NCBI RefSeq assembly: GCF_021869535.1
Contig: NW_026262734.1
Location: 80,290,339-80,354,338, forward strand
Direction: 5' to 3'
Source: Mytilus californianus
Lineage: Eukaryota; Mollusca; Bivalvia; Mytilida; Mytilidae
Length of the DNA stretch: 64,000 nt
Shown: piece by piece, positions 1-10,500 of the stretch
Numbering within the stretch: position 1 is the stretch's first letter
Layout of the letters: each line of letters begins with the position of its first letter
Translations under genes and position numbers: made by a program
Notes under the pieces: generated by a model
Databases searched by the model: none
Told to the model about the DNA's origin: nothing
The model's input: the letters and a program-made list of their open reading frames with translations, nothing else

Positions 1-1
1 C

Positions 2-952
2 ATGCTCATTGATAAGTTGGATGATACATTAAACCGTAAAACGTCATTGTTAGAGCAAAAACAAATCAAAATGAAAGCTGCAGAAGACAAAATGCGTTCT
101 GATATCCACCAGAATATAGACACAACATACAGAAATCAGTACTGTAAATCCACTGCCTGGAAAGAAGCACATATGAACGTTGCTCTGCAAGCTGTAACTG
201 ATGGTATAGTGGCATTGATATGTACGAGTGAAAGTGAATATGAGAAATTCCAGAAAAACGATATTTCTTTCGAGGAGTTTGTTAAAAAAGTCACATATGA
301 AACCGTCATTGCTTCTGCAAAAGGCGCTGTATTGGCTTCAATTCCCAGTGCTCTTCAATTGGCAGCAATATATGCTGCCATATATAAATCTTTTCCTTTC
401 GCGACTACTGCCAGCAAGTTTGCATTTCCAATGTATACGGGACTTGTTATTCTAAATCATTCATATACTTTCCTAAATCATTGGTGGAAAGGTGATATAA
501 CAACTGCAGAAATGGAAAAATCATTTGTGCATTTTCTTACTTCCATAGGATTGAATTTATTAAGAGGAATTGGAAGTTCATTCATTGGTGGTCCAATGGG
601 GCTTTTCATTGGTGCTGCTTTTGCCATTGTCGTAAACGTAGGAGATTATTTTTTGGGTGACAAATTAATGAATATGTTCTTTAAAGACGACAAAAGAGAA
701 GACTCGTTAGAATCAAAGGAAAAGAAAATTACGAAGTTAAAGGATGACGTATTGTGTGCAGCGTATGATTTATTTGGGCTGACAGAACAAGCGTCGATGG
801 AGGAAGTCAAAGAAAAATATAAAGCAGCTGTTCTAAAATATCACCCAGACAAAGGCGGTGATAACGAATCTTTCTGTGCTGTACGAGCTTCGTATCTATT
901 CATATGTGAGGCAAAAGGTTTTTCTACAGATAAAGATGATTATAAAACATAA
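2..952 (+). CDS. 3' end of a J-domain protein with glycine-rich hydrophobic segment (5' truncated by window)
   Basis: The reading frame is open from the window edge for 316 codons to TAA at 950-952, so the true start probably lies upstream. Seen in order: a charged, helix-prone stretch (residues 1-60), a hydrophobic region rich in Ala and Ile (about 100-155), a Trp-Trp pair at 161-162, a second hydrophobic region rich in Gly (about 178-215, with GSSFIGGPMGLFIGAAF), a lysine-rich linker (about 226-248), and a J domain (about 249-305) with the diagnostic HPD at 281-283 followed by KGGD. J domains with HPD stimulate the ATPase of Hsp70 chaperones. The glycine-rich hydrophobic part could insert in a membrane. 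No zinc-finger or Gly/Phe region typical of full DnaJ is present. Whether this is a complete last exon, or the tail of a large protein like the one at 46576-59100, cannot be told here. The J-domain call is firm; the overall function is unknown. Confidence 0.8.
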   Translation: MLIDKLDDTLNRKTSLLEQKQIKMKAAEDKMRSDIHQNIDTTYRNQYCKSTAWKEAHMNVALQAVTDGIVALICTSESEYEKFQKNDISFEEFVKKVTYETVIASAKGAVLASIPSALQLAAIYAAIYKSFPFATTASKFAFPMYTGLVILNHSYTFLNHWWKGDITTAEMEKSFVHFLTSIGLNLLRGIGSSFIGGPMGLFIGAAFAIVVNVGDYFLGDKLMNMFFKDDKREDSLESKEKKITKLKDDVLCAAYDLFGLTEQASMEEVKEKYKAAVLKYHPDKGGDNESFCAVRASYLFICEAKGFSTDKDDYKT

Positions 953-2149
953 ACGATTAAGTTTTGGAAATGTACTCAAGCAAGAATCTATGCAGTATTA
1001 TAACATTTCAGAACAACATCAGCTACCCGTTCTATTCATTTCTTTTTTGTTGTATTTTCTAGTAGTCAAAAGCTCAACATCTTGTTTAAACTTTTAATAT
1101 TTAAACTTACTTAGGCGCTAAATTTGACGTCTAAAATTACAATCGTTATAAAAATAAATATTGGCGTTGAATTTTAACGGTTATCTACTACAGTTTTACT
1201 TTTTCCATTAGTCTTTAAGCATATTGATGAATTCATATCAGTTCTATATTATCATCTGTCAAGCTCTTTATATTTTTTGCATATTTATACAATGTTATAA
1301 CTGATATAAGTATCGTGAAAGTGAAAGAACTACAAAACGATGAAAATGTATGACGCTTGATTCTAGTAGACGATTCGTCGAACTACAAATGAAAGGATAT
1401 TTTGTCGTTTGGTGTCCAAGAAATGATTTCAAATAAATCATTACAGTTTGTTTTAAATATTTTAAATTTTGAGGACAAAGTAAACAGTTATGGACACTTA
1501 TAATACTGCAAGTATCAGTTACACTCTGTATGCACTTGCTTAAATGGTGAGTTTTAATTAACGTTTTGTTCACTTGTGGTGACTATAGCTTTGAATAATG
1601 AAGAAATTAAAATTGGTCTAGTACCGTTATAAAGTTATTCGGGTGATATTTTACTCAGGAATAACTGGTATTAACAAGTATTTTGTTAATTTTGAAACCT
1701 ATTGAAAGTTAAAAAAAATTCCTTTCACGCATATCATATATATATATGACTATATCAATTAAAAGTACAGTTTAAGTTGACAAAAACGTAAGTAATATTT
1801 ATCTTAATGGTTCCGTTTAATCCACACTGATGTCACAGGTTTTCGTGTCCCTTTTGAAGTTGTCTCAGGTTTTGATGATTTCAAGTAGTTGTTTCAGACT
1901 TACAATAATCTAATTTTTGATGTGCTTATTATTTAGTATTCTTTTCATCTTATATATAAAATCAGGCCATTGTTAAATATTTTTTTACAACCTTGCCTAC
2001 AAAGTTAGGAGTTTAAAAGCTTACACTCAAACATATCATGAAATTTTCGATAACTTCTTTTTTTATCTTACAGACTATGTAATTTCTTGTAGTCATTTTA
2101 AATTGAACATGGACTGATTCGTCATTAAGGAAACATGTTTTCTGTAGAT
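953..2149. other. 3' flank of J-domain gene, no gene seen
   Basis: AT-rich sequence without a convincing reading frame or splice-bounded exon. The first part is presumably the 3' UTR of the J-domain gene. Confidence 0.5.
1153..1158 (+). promoter_or_regulatory. candidate polyadenylation signal AATAAA
   Basis: An AATAAA hexamer lies about 200 bases after the stop codon of the J-domain gene, a usual distance for a short 3' UTR. AT-rich DNA gives this hexamer often by chance, so this is only a candidate. Confidence 0.3.
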
Positions 2150-2480
2150 CAACTTGACTTTAGGGTCATGTGACATTTTCTCATCGTTGTCGTCATCGTC
2201 TGTCATCGTCTGTTCCTTTCTGACACTACTGTGCTAAATTTAACCAAACTTGGCTACTATCATTATGTTGGTATCTACTTTTTAAAAAAGGTGTCTGATG
2301 ACCCCTATTTCCTATCGAAATTGCCGACATGGCTGAAAATAGAACATTTTTCAATGGCTATAAAAAAGACAATCTGACAAAGCAAACATGTTTAGAATGT
2401 TGAACTCTACCTATTGTACGTCAAACTGTTAAAACTATTGGAATTATTTACCTAGAATGACAAATTTCACCATTCTTTAA
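2150..2480 (+). repeat. fragment of a bivalve dispersed repeat
   Basis: The stretch with 'aatttaaccaaacttgg' followed by 'gatgacccc' and 'gacatggctgaaaat' resembles a dispersed repeat I recall from many bivalve genomes. Only one copy is in this window, so internal comparison cannot confirm it. Confidence 0.35.
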
Positions 2481-2689
2481 AAGTTATGGCTATTATTTCA
2501 TGTATTTCGAAATTTGTAATAGTTAATCAAAAACTTTAAAAAATCATAAATGAACAACAAGACAATATTTACAAATGAGTGAATATGATCAAACGAATTC
2601 TTTTTTAGAGTTTTAGCCTTAAGTTATAATTTTTTATGTAGTTTTTACGTTAAAACATTTATTCCAAAAAATATAAGGTTGAAAATGAA

Positions 2690-3080
2690 CATGACAAGAT
2701 GCACTACTAGACGAAAAAATAACTGTCCATACCAGTAGCAGTCATTGTACGACTGTTTTAGTCTGTGGAAGACTGTCAAATCTACTGATAATAACTGTTA
2801 GGGTTGTGACAGTTGCCTTATTTCGTTGTAACAGTTCATTTATGACTTTCCCAACATTTTAGGGGTTGTGAAAAACAAAAATTGCTATTCAGAGTCATTT
2901 GTGGATTGTTGCAGTGGTTTACGTCGTTGTCACAGTCAAATACTTTTTGTTACAGTCTTTCTAAAAGTTATGGTAGCTGTATGATGTTTGTCCCAACCTT
3001 TTAATAAATTTGGACAGTTGAAATGTGGTTTTGTCAACTTTTTAGACGTTGATGCAGTCAAAAAAGGTTTTTAGGTATAA
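2690..3080 (+). repeat. degenerate short-period repeat with gttgtnacagt motif
   Basis: The motif gttgt-n-acagt and close variants recur several times (near 2803, 2825, 2925 and 2950) with poorly conserved spacing. This suggests a decayed tandem repeat with a period of a few tens of bases. Confidence 0.3.
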
Positions 3081-3971
3081 AACCACTAATTCATAGCCCA
3101 TTGCTTTCTATGTTAAATTCTGCAATTTCAAGCATTAATGGCTACTTTGTCGATGGTTTTCCGTTTTTAAATTGCCATAGCATTGTCCGTTCATTTTCTA
3201 CTTGTGCGTTTGACGATTTTTTGGGTATCTTATGTTTTATTCTGTCTATAATATTCAGAGAATAATTGCAGAAGATGCTAATTATATATGAATTCATCTA
3301 AATTTTTATTTGAAATAGTTTTGATAAATTATGCGGAAGTGAAAATATTGCGTCGAAAATATTTTAAGTAAATTTAAAGACTATGACTACCCATAATAAA
3401 CGGCATAATAACTGGTTTTATTTGAATTGCTATCCATGAGGGACATTAATCGATGATCATTATGACATTAATCAAATCTGTCAAGTTTTACCAAAAATGG
3501 AAAACATTTATTTACTGTAAACGATCTATCCTCTTTATTTTTTGTTGCTTTCCTGTCGGCAGCCGACCGGTCGGCAAACCACATTTTCATAGAATCGTAG
3601 AAGTAAAGTTATTGAACAGCACGATAAGGAACGAGAGTTCCCCATAACACTATACAGTGTAAATAAACTCGAGCAGTTTACATTATGTTTATACTTTATA
3701 CTGTTCTGACGTACTCTTGTACCTTATCGTATATAATGATACGAAATAAATAAAAGCACAGATAATTAAATGACTCAACTGTTTAGAACTTTAGGTCATT
3801 TAGTGTTCTTCAACTTATTATTTGACCTTGATTTTCAACCTATCACGCATATGTCGTCCAAAAAAAATAGCCCGGTGAATATGATGGACTTTCAATTTAC
3901 GACTTACAAATTTGATCTGTACGATAGTTCATCTTTATATCAGCAAACATGATCTACAATATCACTAAACA

Positions 3972-3973
<2 letters not shown>

Positions 3974-4019
<46 letters not shown>
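3974..4019 (+). repeat. uninterrupted A(46) tract
   Basis: Forty-six consecutive A residues preceded by 'aacaat', so the junction reads AATAAAA. It abuts the retroelement tail copy that begins near 4022, which runs on the opposite strand. It is either a mononucleotide microsatellite or the poly(A) end of a retroposed sequence lying to the left. I cannot tell which. Confidence 0.7.
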
Positions 4020-4020
<1 letters not shown>

Positions 4021-4021
4021 G

Positions 4022-4450
4022 CTTTCTAGGAAAGGCATAACTCGATTAAACAAATCCGGTTTACAACTAAATCCTAGGGAAACACATCAACTATAAGCGG
4101 AAAATAAAGGAACAACAGGAACATTGAAGTGAAACAAAAGTTAACGCCAACATACATAGAAACGCACTATTTGATAACAACTGCCATTTTCCTGACTTGG
4201 TACAGGACTTTTAAGAAAAAAATGGTGGGCTGATCCTGGTTTTAATGGCTAACCAAACTTCCAACTTCTATGGCAATGTTAAAAATATATAGCTAAAATG
4301 ACAACACTACGTGACAGAAATACAGCACAAAAACACGCAAGAACAATCATCAAAGAGAAACGCACAAACAAATAATATAATAGTCGACACAACATGCCCA
4401 CTGCAAAGCAACAACGAACAGCTATATTTGTCGAGCAGTCAACTACATTG
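4022..4450 (-). mobile_element. retroelement 3' tail, subfamily A (5'-truncated copy)
   Basis: Closely resembles 7083-7560 in the same orientation, and 12865-13165 and 43750-44050 in the opposite orientation. The shared core contains 'ttcctgacttggtacagga', then the complement of 'ggctagccacaaaaccagg'. In the reverse-transcriptase element at 18990-21264 the same core lies 3' of the RT, so these are best read as 5'-truncated tails of RT-encoding elements. Confidence 0.6.
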
Positions 4451-6039
4451 TGTACACACATTGAAAATAAAGTTGCCACAGTTGTTACAGAAGCATGGGT
4501 TCTACTGTTTTAAATTCGAGAGCTATAGAAACATTGTTCGTCCTGTGTACCACATTAGCCTGCTATTTGTTTTTCAATAATGATATAATGATTGTGTGTG
4601 TGTGTTTTATTCTGTATTCAATTGTCCGTTTTGAAGAAGGTTAAACTGTTGTTTTTAAATCCATTACATTAAAATGTCGGTCAAACTACTTCCTTCTTGG
4701 TAAATTATAGTTTTCTAAAAATCAGTATACAATACATTATTTAAAAATGTGACATTTTATCTTAACTTATCTTATAATCGTACTTCAAGTTTCCAGTTAG
4801 ATCGGTTTATTTAAGAAAGTTTAATTTCTATTTATGAATGGAATGTTTTCTCTGTGTAAAACATAATCTTCGCAAAGCAGTTTTTCTTTTATCCTATACA
4901 TTATATACTATCCTTATGTAGCATAACAAATTTCCAACGACAAGTTTGTATTTTAGCTTTTGTTTTGAAGTTAGAATTTCATATGACACGTTAATATATG
5001 TATTAGTGAATTTGTTGAATTGTCAAGAATATTTGAGAAGCCTTTTTGGTTAACAAATTGATTGTTTAACTAAACATGATAATTGTCCTCCGCATGAAGC
5101 AACGATGTTATATTTCAGTATAAATCTCGTAATATCAACACTGAATTAAACTGTTGCGGCTTTTTTTTAAACAGTTGTCGTCATTGGTACTGTTTATAGC
5201 AATGTCGTTTGTGTTTTGTTTCCGAAATTGAGACATATATACCAAACGGACAATGAAAACTCATATAAGCCGAAGATAAACAGAGAACACATAGTATAAA
5301 ACAACGAATTAAAAGCCTACCATCAATACTCATTAAATAGAAACCAGGTTTTAAACTTATCAGTGGTTCTCGAATCTAAATAGATGGAAGGCTAAATCAA
5401 AGCGAAGTTAAAAAGCACTAAACACCATAAATTCCAAAAGGTTATGATTAGTACCTTGAATACGCATACGGTTTAAGCAATCTTTTCCTATAGTAAGAAA
5501 ACTTCCACTATTTCAATATTATATAAACACTAACTTTACAAAGTTACATGGCAATATTATGTTTGTTTATTTCATAAGTACAAGTCTTCAACGAATACAA
5601 ATGTTCAGTGAAGTACAATTTAATAAAGGCTCCAAGTACAGCTCTGACCAATTCTCGAAATCGAATATCCAAGAAAATGGAAGCTTTTCTCAATTCTTTA
5701 GAATTTGTATCAACAAAAATAACTGAATCACAGTATGTCTAATTAAAAGTGACGACAAATGCGCGTGTGAGTATCCTCGGGGACGAAATTTACACTAGCA
5801 TTTAAACACTTGCTTGGTAATGCTCTTAAATGAAATCCATATTTCAAAAACATCTGCCGTTATATTGCAATCAGTCATATTTCAAATTGAAATTTAGTTT
5901 TCTTTCATTTGAGCGCCAGTAAAAAATAGATTGAAAATAATTGATTTAATGGCAATGATAAAAGCCTAAATTTAAACTGAACGGGCTATAATATACTTAA
6001 ATATTTCATGACAGTATTACGGAATAAAGGGAACAGTAG
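4451..6039. other. gene-free AT-rich stretch
   Basis: No supported gene. Around 5245-5300 a short stretch resembles, on the reverse strand, part of the RT-element tail seen near 10440-10500. The rest shows no recognisable structure. Confidence 0.4.
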
Positions 6040-6500
6040 TTTACCGGTGTTCAAAGTCATTAATTGATTGAGAGAAAAAATCCGACATACATGGAAACGC
6101 ACTATTTGATAACAACTGCCATATTCCTGATTTGGTACAGGAAGTCAAACAAAAAAGGTTGAAATACAATATGTATCAATGGATTTAGTACTCAATTATG
6201 TATGATGTGTGTAAACAGACAGCACACGTGAAATGTAGAGCAAGACAGATGAACATTTTTATTCAATATACAAAATTTAACTTGAATTCTAACAAATAAT
6301 GGGCAACAGTAGTAAAATGCTGTTCAATAGTCCTTAATCAATAAACGAAATCAAATCCGGGTCACAAACCAAAACCGAGATAAACACACCAACTATATGA
6401 GGAAAACAACTGAATAACAGAAACATGAGAAACACTGATTTGCTACAAAAACAAACGCCAACATACATAGAAACGGACTATTTGACATATTCCTGACTTG
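6040..6500 (-). mobile_element. two broken pieces of retroelement tail, subfamily A
   Basis: Pieces at about 6043-6160 and 6310-6500 share 'gaaacg-actatttga' and the 'ttcctga-ttg-tacag' core with the 4.0-kb and 7.1-kb copies. Unrelated sequence interrupts them. Confidence 0.5.
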
Positions 6501-6544
6501 TTACATAACGTATTGTTACAAATCTATGTTTGGTAAAAAAAAAT

Positions 6545-6660
6545 ACTTTATAACTTGCATGCGTCGGCAGGGCTTTCTTGATTAACCTTCATCAAAGCTC
6601 AAAGCCGAATATTTGAAATCCAAGAATGTTTAAGAAACGAAACAGTTCCAAAAAAAAATA
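6545..6660 (+). repeat. dispersed repeat X fragment (gcgtc..gcgctttt family)
   Basis: Contains 'tgcatgcgtcggcagggc', then 'gattaaccttcatca' and 'aaagccgaatatttgaaa'. The same order of motifs recurs at 22225-23515 and 40640-41110 in this window. Confidence 0.5.
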
Positions 6661-6827
6661 TCTTAAAATATCGATCTTATTACCTCAAAAATTCCTTGTT
6701 GATAATGTCATGTGATACATAGCAAATACGAAATAGTGGTTAAAATTGTCAGTAGAAAGCCAAAGTTTGTCAAAAACTTATTGAAATGAATATATAAAAG
6801 CACAAAATATGTCCCGTTCTACACTTT

Positions 6828-7012
6828 ATTTACGTGGGTATCAATTTTCGTGGATTGAGACAAACTTGCATTTTCGCGGATATTTGATTTTGTGGTTTTG
6901 CCGATTTCTGTGTACAAAGCCTATCAAAAATTTGTAATTCGTTGAACATTTGAATTCGTGGATCACCCATATCCACGAAACCAACGAAAATTGGTATCCA
7001 ACGAATAATTAC
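6828..7012 (+). mobile_element. foldback/MITE-like 'ttcgtgg' element, copy 1
   Basis: The left end carries 'atcaattttcgtgga' and the right end 'ccaacgaaaattggtat', so the ends are complementary. The body has 'ttttgtggttttgcc' and 'aattcgttgaacattt'. Similar copies lie at 35515-35735 and 46295-46500. No coding capacity, so it would be a non-autonomous DNA element. Confidence 0.6.
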
Positions 7013-7082
7013 TTATATTGATGTTAGTAACCCACATAACAAACAGCTTGACTGTCCAGAATGAAAAACATTTATATACATG

Positions 7083-7560
7083 TGAAATAAAGGCAACAGT
7101 ATTATACGCCTGTTCGAAAGTCATAATTCGATTGAAACAAAAACAAATCAGGGTTACAAACTAAAACCGAGGGAAAGCAATCAACTATAAGAGGAAAACA
7201 ACGAAACAACAGAAACACTGAAGTGAACAAAAACAAACGACAATGCAACACACACAGAAACGAACTATAAGATAACGATTGCCATTTTCCTGACTTGGTA
7301 CAGGACATTTTAAGAAAAAAATGGTGGGTTGAACATGGTTTTGTGGCTAGCCAAACCTCGCACGTTTATGGCAATGTTAAATATAACACTAAAATGACAC
7401 CATTGCATGACAGGAATATAGTACAAATAAATGCAAGAACATTCAGGACAGAAAAATACACAAATAAACAATACAATAGTACATTTCGACATGCTAACCA
7501 CAGAATAAAAACAAACACGTAAAACAACATAGGACAGCACACAAAACAGCACAACAGAAC
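7083..7560 (-). mobile_element. retroelement 3' tail, subfamily A (longest copy)
   Basis: The longest of the subfamily A tails. On the minus strand it ends in a sequence equivalent to 'gcggtatactactgttgcc' plus 'tttattt'. It contains the 'cctgacttggtacaggaca' core and the 'gtttggctagcca' block. Short reading frames on both strands here are by-products of the repeat. Confidence 0.6.
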
Positions 7561-8980
7561 CACGAACTATCTTTCAAACGACTGGGTCAACGCCACAAAA
7601 GTGACGTCACAGGTAAATATCTAAAAAAAAATTGATACTGATCAAGATCAGGTTTGTAACTATGTCATTTGATGTATTTTATAATAATTACAAGAATATT
7701 AATATATAATTGTGTAAGTAATTATCTAATTAATTGTATTCGGTATTATTTCTAAATCAAACTGTAAAACAAATAAATAGTGTACATATAGTTGCTTTAA
7801 ACTAAAATCTTAGAAATGAACTGGGTGAAAAGCAATAGGGACCTGAATATAATCGAACCATCTATTTTCCGGAGGGAGTTAGAAATGAGATGTGGAAGAG
7901 AACAAAGGAATATTCAAACCAATAAATCGAAGAAAAACTGTAAAATAATCAATTTACAGTCTACAAATCGAAACATAGAAATATAAACACTTAGCAACAC
8001 GAACCGCATTTCATGGTTTATGCAACATATACAAACCTTCATAAATTTTACAAAGAGTAGCTTCGTCATTGTCCTTAAAATCTATTTTCAACCAATCGTT
8101 ATAAAATGACATAATGTACTTGTTGAATCTGAATATATTGTTGGCTATATATCTATTTATTCATTTCTGATTAGATAAGACATTTATTTGTTACATCTGC
8201 ACAAATTAAAACCCATTAAACAAATTCAACATAGATACAAATATACTGATTGGTCTATTATTTCATTGGTCATTGAGCATTTGGACATGTTAATCTTTTT
8301 TTTATTTCGTATGGACTGCTGTTTGTGCATGTTTTCAATGTGATAATTTAATTCTTCTAAATGTATGGTTGTGGATTAAAAAACTTATATGTTTATCATC
8401 TCAGATGCAATTTTAAAAAGAACAAATAACAAGTAAAAGTGTCAAAAACAAAATTAATTAGATATTCATGATACTGTTCCTCGATCAGCGTCGCTCCAGG
8501 TTGTCATTGATTCCTTAAAAGCAACCTTTCACGTCTTTGATTTTCTTACATTATTCTTGAGGGTACGTTGATGTGACTTTTGAATGGTATATATACTGTA
8601 TACACCAACTACACATGTCCATGTAGGTAGCTTCTTTGCAATGAGCTCCCAATGATATTTTGATTTAGTGGCCAAGGCTTTGGTACTATCATTGTTTAAA
8701 TGATACGTTTTTGATCATGAATATGCCTTAATTAATATTGTAATTGCACAATGTTGTTCTAAAACAAATCGTACAGCGTCCTCGGATAATATACATCAAA
8801 AGAATGTACCGTTCGTTTAACTATGTTTAACGCTTATTTTTAGATTGCATGCTTACTTTTTCTATTTTCATCAAAAACATTTGGTTGAGACCATAAATAT
8901 CTGATATGTAACTTCAGCAGTAGCCCTGTGTAAAGATAACCTTTTTGGCAGTCAAAGAACGTTTTTGAACCAATACAAAT
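7561..8980. other. gene-free AT-rich stretch
   Basis: No exon, RNA gene or repeat that I can support. Confidence 0.4.
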
Positions 8981-9108
8981 AAAAGATGTGGTATGATTGC
9001 CAATGAGATAACTCTCCACAAGAGACCGAATGACACAGAAATTAACAACTTTAGGTCACCGTATGGCCTTCAACAATGAGCAAATCCCGCACTGCATAGC
9101 CTGCTTTT
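8981..9108 (+). repeat. dispersed repeat Y, 'gtggtatgattgccaatgag' family, copy 1
   Basis: Matches 30840-30966 almost throughout: 'gtggtatgattgccaatgag', 'caactctccacaagagacc', 'taggtcaccgtacggcc' and 'caacaatgagcaaa'. Reverse-strand copies lie near 16330, 38205 and 42580, and degraded copies at 41395 and 63505. I recall this family as very abundant in Mytilus. No coding sequence. Confidence 0.7.
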
Positions 9109-10059
9109 CAAGTTAACTTGATTTTTGTCGGCGCAGACCTTAAACCTGTTGCAGATTAACTTTGACCATTCAAAAGTTACAGGTAATCAAGTCAAATTGC
9201 TGTCGAGTTAAAACTGCATCCATTGGTTTGTTCATACAAAGCACGGAAGACACTCTGCAGGAAACAATTGTTATGTGTTTGAATAGCTGAAATATATCCC
9301 TAAAAATAGAATTAAGTATTTACTTTATTAAGCCTTGGGAAATTTACTTATTTTGTTATCATTTTCGTAAAGGGTCTTCTTGTATTTTTCTTTTTCTTTT
9401 TAATATTACTGTTCGGACTTTCCAGTAAGTTATTAAAACAAATCATGATTTATAGAGGTACACATGGAATCAATCATTACAATATAATCGTTTAAATTTA
9501 AATGACTATTAATGATAAATATCAGTTTTCAGAAACTGTTCTAATCTTGGTATTTAAAATCCTTGGCAAACATACAACTCTTCTTTGTGTATTTTTTGTA
9601 TAAATATTTCATGACCAGCAACACTTGTTTAAATGTACACTGACGGGGACTCCTAAGCAGGTAAATTGATTTCAACACTTACTAATTGTTTTTTTATTTT
9701 TCGTTTTGAAGGAAAATGAAAATTTTCACTTTTCCTCGCGCTGTATAGATTTGTGGTAACTGCTTTCAAGTAGTTCAGATTAAGTTTAATCTCATCCGTC
9801 AGTCAGAATCAAAATAGGAAAGAGATATTTGAGGTATTTTTAACAAGTCCTCTTGTGGTGTTGTTTGTTGTTTGTGATTCCTGCATCTACTTAGATTCAA
9901 CAATTTTGTAGAATCAATTAAGCATCTTCAAACTGTTAATACAGATATCTAGGTCTCTGTGGCGTATTTCATTTTTTATATCAAAAATGTATGCCCAAGT
10001 AAGAATATTTTAAGAGATGATTTATCTTTTAAATTATGAAGTTTCCATTTTATGCAGCC
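9109..10059. other. gene-free AT-rich stretch
   Basis: Nothing supported by sequence features. Confidence 0.4.
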
Positions 10060-10500
10060 TTTTTTCCAGCAGCGCAGATGGAGTATATATCTCCCAATTG
10101 ATACGATATCCCAGGGCTTGTATGTGCTAACAAGATGATCCTTTCGTGTTTTACCTACGCCATCACGAGTTCGTTTACCGTTATGGAATATCCGTTTTAC
10201 AGATGACTACAATCCGATCCCTTTGTCCAAAATGTGACCTTACGAATTAGACTAATCACCGGATGTGTACTAATATGAGCAACACGACGGGTGCCACATT
10301 TGGAGCAGGATCTGCTTACCATATTCCGGTTCGCAATAGATCGCCCCCTATTTTTGGTGAGGTTCGTGTTGCTCAGTTTTTAGTTAGTTATGTTGTGTAT
10401 GAGTACAATTGTTTGTCTATTGTTTTTTTATCACGGAGTTGTTAGTTTATTTTCGACTTATAAGTTTGAATGTTCCTCTTGTATCTGTCGTCTCTCTGTT
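10060..10500 (+). pseudogene. C-terminal RT remnant and 3' tail of retroelement
   Basis: Around 10085-10125 the plus strand encodes a decayed version of the VYISQLIRYSRAC motif of the RT family. Bases 10150-10210 encode a decayed version of the HH-F-V-RYGIS region that ends the RT. The 3' tail follows, with 'tgagcaacacgacggg' and 'ggagcaggatctgctta'. The same tail recurs at 31915-32320. Internal deletions and frame breaks make it non-functional. Confidence 0.6.

Noticed and set aside
755..915. J domain as a viral T-antigen-like remnant
   Set aside because: HPD-KGGD is shared by cellular J proteins, the domain is at the C-terminus rather than the N-terminus, and nothing else viral is present.
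7102..7563. Overlapping 65-80-codon frames on both strands
   Set aside because: They fall within the dispersed retroelement tail and have counterparts in other copies at 12.9 and 43.8 kb with different breaks.
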